From Rhizobiales bacterium Y(2018) (GTDB lineage Bacteria; Pseudomonadota; Alphaproteobacteria; Rhizobiales; Aestuariivirgaceae), in the NCBI GenBank assembly GCA_005502925.1, contig SCPD01000015.1, forward strand, positions 123,462 to 187,461: 64,000 nucleotides of DNA, given 5' to 3'. Both the position numbers and the translations under genes were made by a program. This document shows, in pieces, positions 61,980 through 64,000 of the stretch (position 1 is its first letter; each line of letters begins with the position of its first letter). A model generated the notes under the pieces. The model was not told the DNA's origin and did not search any database. It saw only the letters and a list, made by a program, of their open reading frames with translations.

Positions 61980-63674
61980 TCAAGGAAGTCGACCGAGCTT
62001 GACATCGCGCGGCCAGCTAATCTTGTAGCCATGCTTGATGACCTTGCTGTCCTGGCTCGCCAGATCGAAGCTCCACGCCAGGACGCCGCGCTGGCGCTCA
62101 TAGTCCCTCACCGTCGCCGGCGTCATGCCGGACAAGGTCTCGACCGAGATCTTCTGGTCGGTCGAATAAGGCGCCTGGTCGAGAATGGTGACGGGAATCG
62201 AAGCCTGATGCAGGTTCTTGATGGTGATGTCGAAGGCACGCTCATCAATATTCGACGTGGTGAGCAGTCCTTCCTCGGCGGTGCGCCGCTTCACCTCGAT
62301 GCGTTTAACCTTAATGAGATCGTCGGCACCGAATCCGAGCTTCGTCTCCTCACCGGGCGACAGCAACGGGAGAACGCCTTGTCCCATGAAGACGCCCTCG
62401 CGATAAAGGAGGATCAGGCCCGGCAGCAGCGGCGTGTCGCCCGTGAGCGTGAAGGCGGCCGTCAGATAGGCATTGGGGTCGAGCTTGGGCACGGCAAGCG
62501 CCGACAGCTTCGCGTCGATCTGATCGGTCGCGATCCGCACTTTTTTAGCCGTACCCGCATTGTCGATGCTCAACCGGTCCTTTATGCCGTAGAGTGCCTG
62601 GAAACCGGCAATTTCCACATTGGTCTGCGCCTGCTGGAGCGCCACATCGAGCGGTGAGGCGATATCGGCATCACCCACATCGACGCGCCGCACCTTGAAC
62701 TTTGACTGCGAGGGAGTTTCCTCGGCGGCGATCCGCTCTTCATCTTTGGCTTCCGAATAACCCCCACCCTGGGTTTCGACGAGTTTGTCGATCACCGCGG
62801 GCGTGAGTTCAGGCGCCGCGGTCTCGCCAAGCGGCCGCCCCGTCGAAAGGGTCAGCGCGACATTGTCCCAGCTTTCCGCCGTCGACTGCGAGACTTCGGC
62901 GCGGCGCACCAACTCGATCCGGGCTTTGCCATCTTTGTCCATCGCGCCGAGCCGCGCGTCATAGAGGGGCTGCCAACCGGCATACCAGATGCGATAGCTG
63001 AGCTTGAAGGTACCTTCGGTTTCGGCAGGAGCCGAAAGATGCACGGTGACGCGCGTGCGTTGGCCGCCACGTGGGGCGAGTTCGGTGAGCTTGTTGTTGA
63101 GATCCTCGGTCAGCCGGTCGATCTCGCGCTGGCGCTGCCGGGCATCGAGGCTAGTCTTGCCGAGACTCGTAAGCCTTGCGCTGACGAGGTCGAGCACCCC
63201 GCTTAGGCCCTGCGCATCGAGGATATGCGTATCGCCTACCCCTGGCTTCCGGGCAAGCGTCCCCGCCGCCAGCTGCTGCATCAAGCCTTTCTGGTAGTCG
63301 GCGTCCTGGATCGCCTGATCAAGGGCGGCGCGCTCGTCCGCCAGCGTCTCGATATCCTTCTCGACGCGCCGGCGATCCGCATCGAGCTCAGACCGCCGCA
63401 AAGCGACCGTCTTGGAATCGACCGACCCGATCTCGATAGCTCCCTTGCCTGTGCCCTCGATACGCAAGGTCTCGGGTGAAAGGTCGCCCGGCAGGCCTTC
63501 GAAGATCAATGTGTGTTCACCCGCGGCGATCCGCGCCGCGGCGATGCGGGTCACTTCCGCCCCTTGTGGAAAGACCGTAACGGCGTCGACGCGCGACACC
63601 GCATTGATATCGGCAGCAAAGGTGGTGCTCAACGATGTGGTGGTGAGAAGTAGCGCGACAACAAGTGTACGCAT
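61980..63674 (-). CDS. Exported DUF4139 (MuiA-like) protein, copy 2
   Basis: A 564-residue paralogue of the next gene downstream. Signal peptide MRTLVVALLLTTTSLSTTFAAD, then VDAVTVFPQGAEVTRIAAARI, the coiled-coil RVEKDIETLADERAALDQAI and the DUF4139 domain. The two copies are nearly identical in long blocks of the C-terminal domain (for example IDERAFDITIKNLHQASIPV) but differ strongly in the linker around residues 305-350, where this copy is Glu/Asp/Gln-rich. Function unknown. Confidence 0.85.
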   Translation of the reverse strand: MRTLVVALLLTTTSLSTTFAADINAVSRVDAVTVFPQGAEVTRIAAARIAAGEHTLIFEGLPGDLSPETLRIEGTGKGAIEIGSVDSKTVALRRSELDADRRRVEKDIETLADERAALDQAIQDADYQKGLMQQLAAGTLARKPGVGDTHILDAQGLSGVLDLVSARLTSLGKTSLDARQRQREIDRLTEDLNNKLTELAPRGGQRTRVTVHLSAPAETEGTFKLSYRIWYAGWQPLYDARLGAMDKDGKARIELVRRAEVSQSTAESWDNVALTLSTGRPLGETAAPELTPAVIDKLVETQGGGYSEAKDEERIAAEETPSQSKFKVRRVDVGDADIASPLDVALQQAQTNVEIAGFQALYGIKDRLSIDNAGTAKKVRIATDQIDAKLSALAVPKLDPNAYLTAAFTLTGDTPLLPGLILLYREGVFMGQGVLPLLSPGEETKLGFGADDLIKVKRIEVKRRTAEEGLLTTSNIDERAFDITIKNLHQASIPVTILDQAPYSTDQKISVETLSGMTPATVRDYERQRGVLAWSFDLASQDSKVIKHGYKISWPRDVKLGRLP

Positions 63675-63785
63675 GGAGGTGCTCCCTGGTTCCGTCCCGT
63701 CACCATCTGAGCCAGCCGGCGACGGCAGAATCGGTGCCGGATAGCGTCGGACTCGGGGCGAAACTGAAACAGGGAGACAGAGATA

Positions 63786-63813
63786 TCCGGCGAAGTGGCT
63801 ACACTTCGCCGGA
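63786..63813 (-). terminator. Perfect 12-bp hairpin after the partial gene
   Basis: TCCGGCGAAGTG and CACTTCGCCGGA flank the loop GCTA. It lies 20 bases past the stop of the partial minus-strand gene; the following bases are not T-rich, so it may be a Rho-dependent or mRNA-stabilising hairpin. Confidence 0.55.
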
Positions 63814-63833
63814 ACATGCGCCGAAAGCGGGAT

Positions 63834-64000
63834 CTAGAAGCCGGCGATCTGCCCGAGAACGCGGCAGACCTTTACCGCGTCGCCACTATAGGCGGCGGGA
63901 TTCTGCAGGACCGACGGGCATTTCCGCATGAGCTCGCGGCGCTCGCCGCCAGAGAGCGCGGCAACTTCCTGGCTGATGCCGCCTCCGCCACCTCCGCCAC
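63834..64000 (-). CDS. Partial CDS, C-terminal part of a Gly-rich hypothetical protein
   Basis: The last 54 codons of a gene that begins beyond the window. They start with a run of seven Gly, followed by ISQEVAALSGGERRELMRKC and a C-terminal half ending VCRVLGQIAGF, with two Cys. The frame and the hairpin after the stop support it. Probably an exported small protein, but the N-terminus is not visible. Confidence 0.5.
   Translation of the reverse strand, partial: GGGGGGGISQEVAALSGGERRELMRKCPSVLQNPAAYSGDAVKVCRVLGQIAGF

Overview
The window reads as a GC-rich (roughly 60-65 %) alphaproteobacterial chromosome, most likely order Hyphomicrobiales (Rhizobiales). The evidence is a sigma-32 gene with the RpoH box next to an RluA-type pseudouridine synthase and a small DUF6476-like protein, 45-bp dispersed repeats of the kind common in rhizobia, and an abundance of ABC importers for amides, peptides and nucleoside-like compounds. 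No phage, insertion sequence or CRISPR array was seen.

Region 1 (1-1.9 kb): an OmpR-type response regulator and three small exported or membrane-associated proteins, one of them very lysine-rich.

Region 2 (1.9-28.8 kb) is the most interesting part: about 22 genes in five transcription units around an IclR-type regulator (13164-13973). They are (A) a three-subunit molybdenum hydroxylase followed by a BMP-type nucleoside-like ABC importer; (B) an amidase plus EamA exporter, divergent from the regulator; (C) a creatininase-family protein divergent from or convergent with malonyl-CoA decarboxylase and malonyl-CoA synthetase; (D) an ATP-dependent hydantoinase pair (HyuA/HyuB) with a CoxG-like protein; (E) a five-gene branched-chain-type ABC importer with a cytosine-deaminase-like amidohydrolase. 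A recurring element, ATCCA-N5-TGGATACGATAT, lies at the head of each unit (C has only a half site). I infer one regulon for uptake and oxidative ring opening of a nitrogen heterocycle, with malonate as a product: malonate is activated to malonyl-CoA and decarboxylated to acetyl-CoA. An oxidative pyrimidine (uracil to barbiturate) route is my leading guess, with a creatinine/N-methylhydantoin route as alternative. No classical barbiturase is visible.

Region 3 (28.9-38.2 kb): an eight-gene operon on the minus strand with an aspartoacylase/succinylglutamate-desuccinylase-like enzyme, a complete peptide-type ABC importer, an M81 (MlrC-like) metallopeptidase and an enolase-superfamily enzyme. A perfect TACGGTATACCGTA palindrome lies upstream and a strong terminator at the end.

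Region 4 (38.3-47.8 kb): scattered single genes (SRPBCC protein, class III nucleotide cyclase, M20 peptidase, small exported proteins, cyclopropane fatty acid synthase), tRNA-Glu(CTC), a small foreign-looking patch (FkbM methyltransferase and an AT-rich orphan), then DUF6476, RluA and a DUF4239 protein.

Region 5 (47.9-64 kb): rpoH with a probable sigma-32 promoter, a CAP-domain protein, a tandem pair of integral membrane proteins with a third remote relative at 56-57 kb, a P450-ACP-hydrolase mini-operon whose P450 lacks the ExxR motif, ftsH, a membrane-anchored protein with LAS-type zinc ligands, purA, and two tandem DUF4139 (MuiA-like) exported proteins. A gene cut by the window edge ends the sequence.
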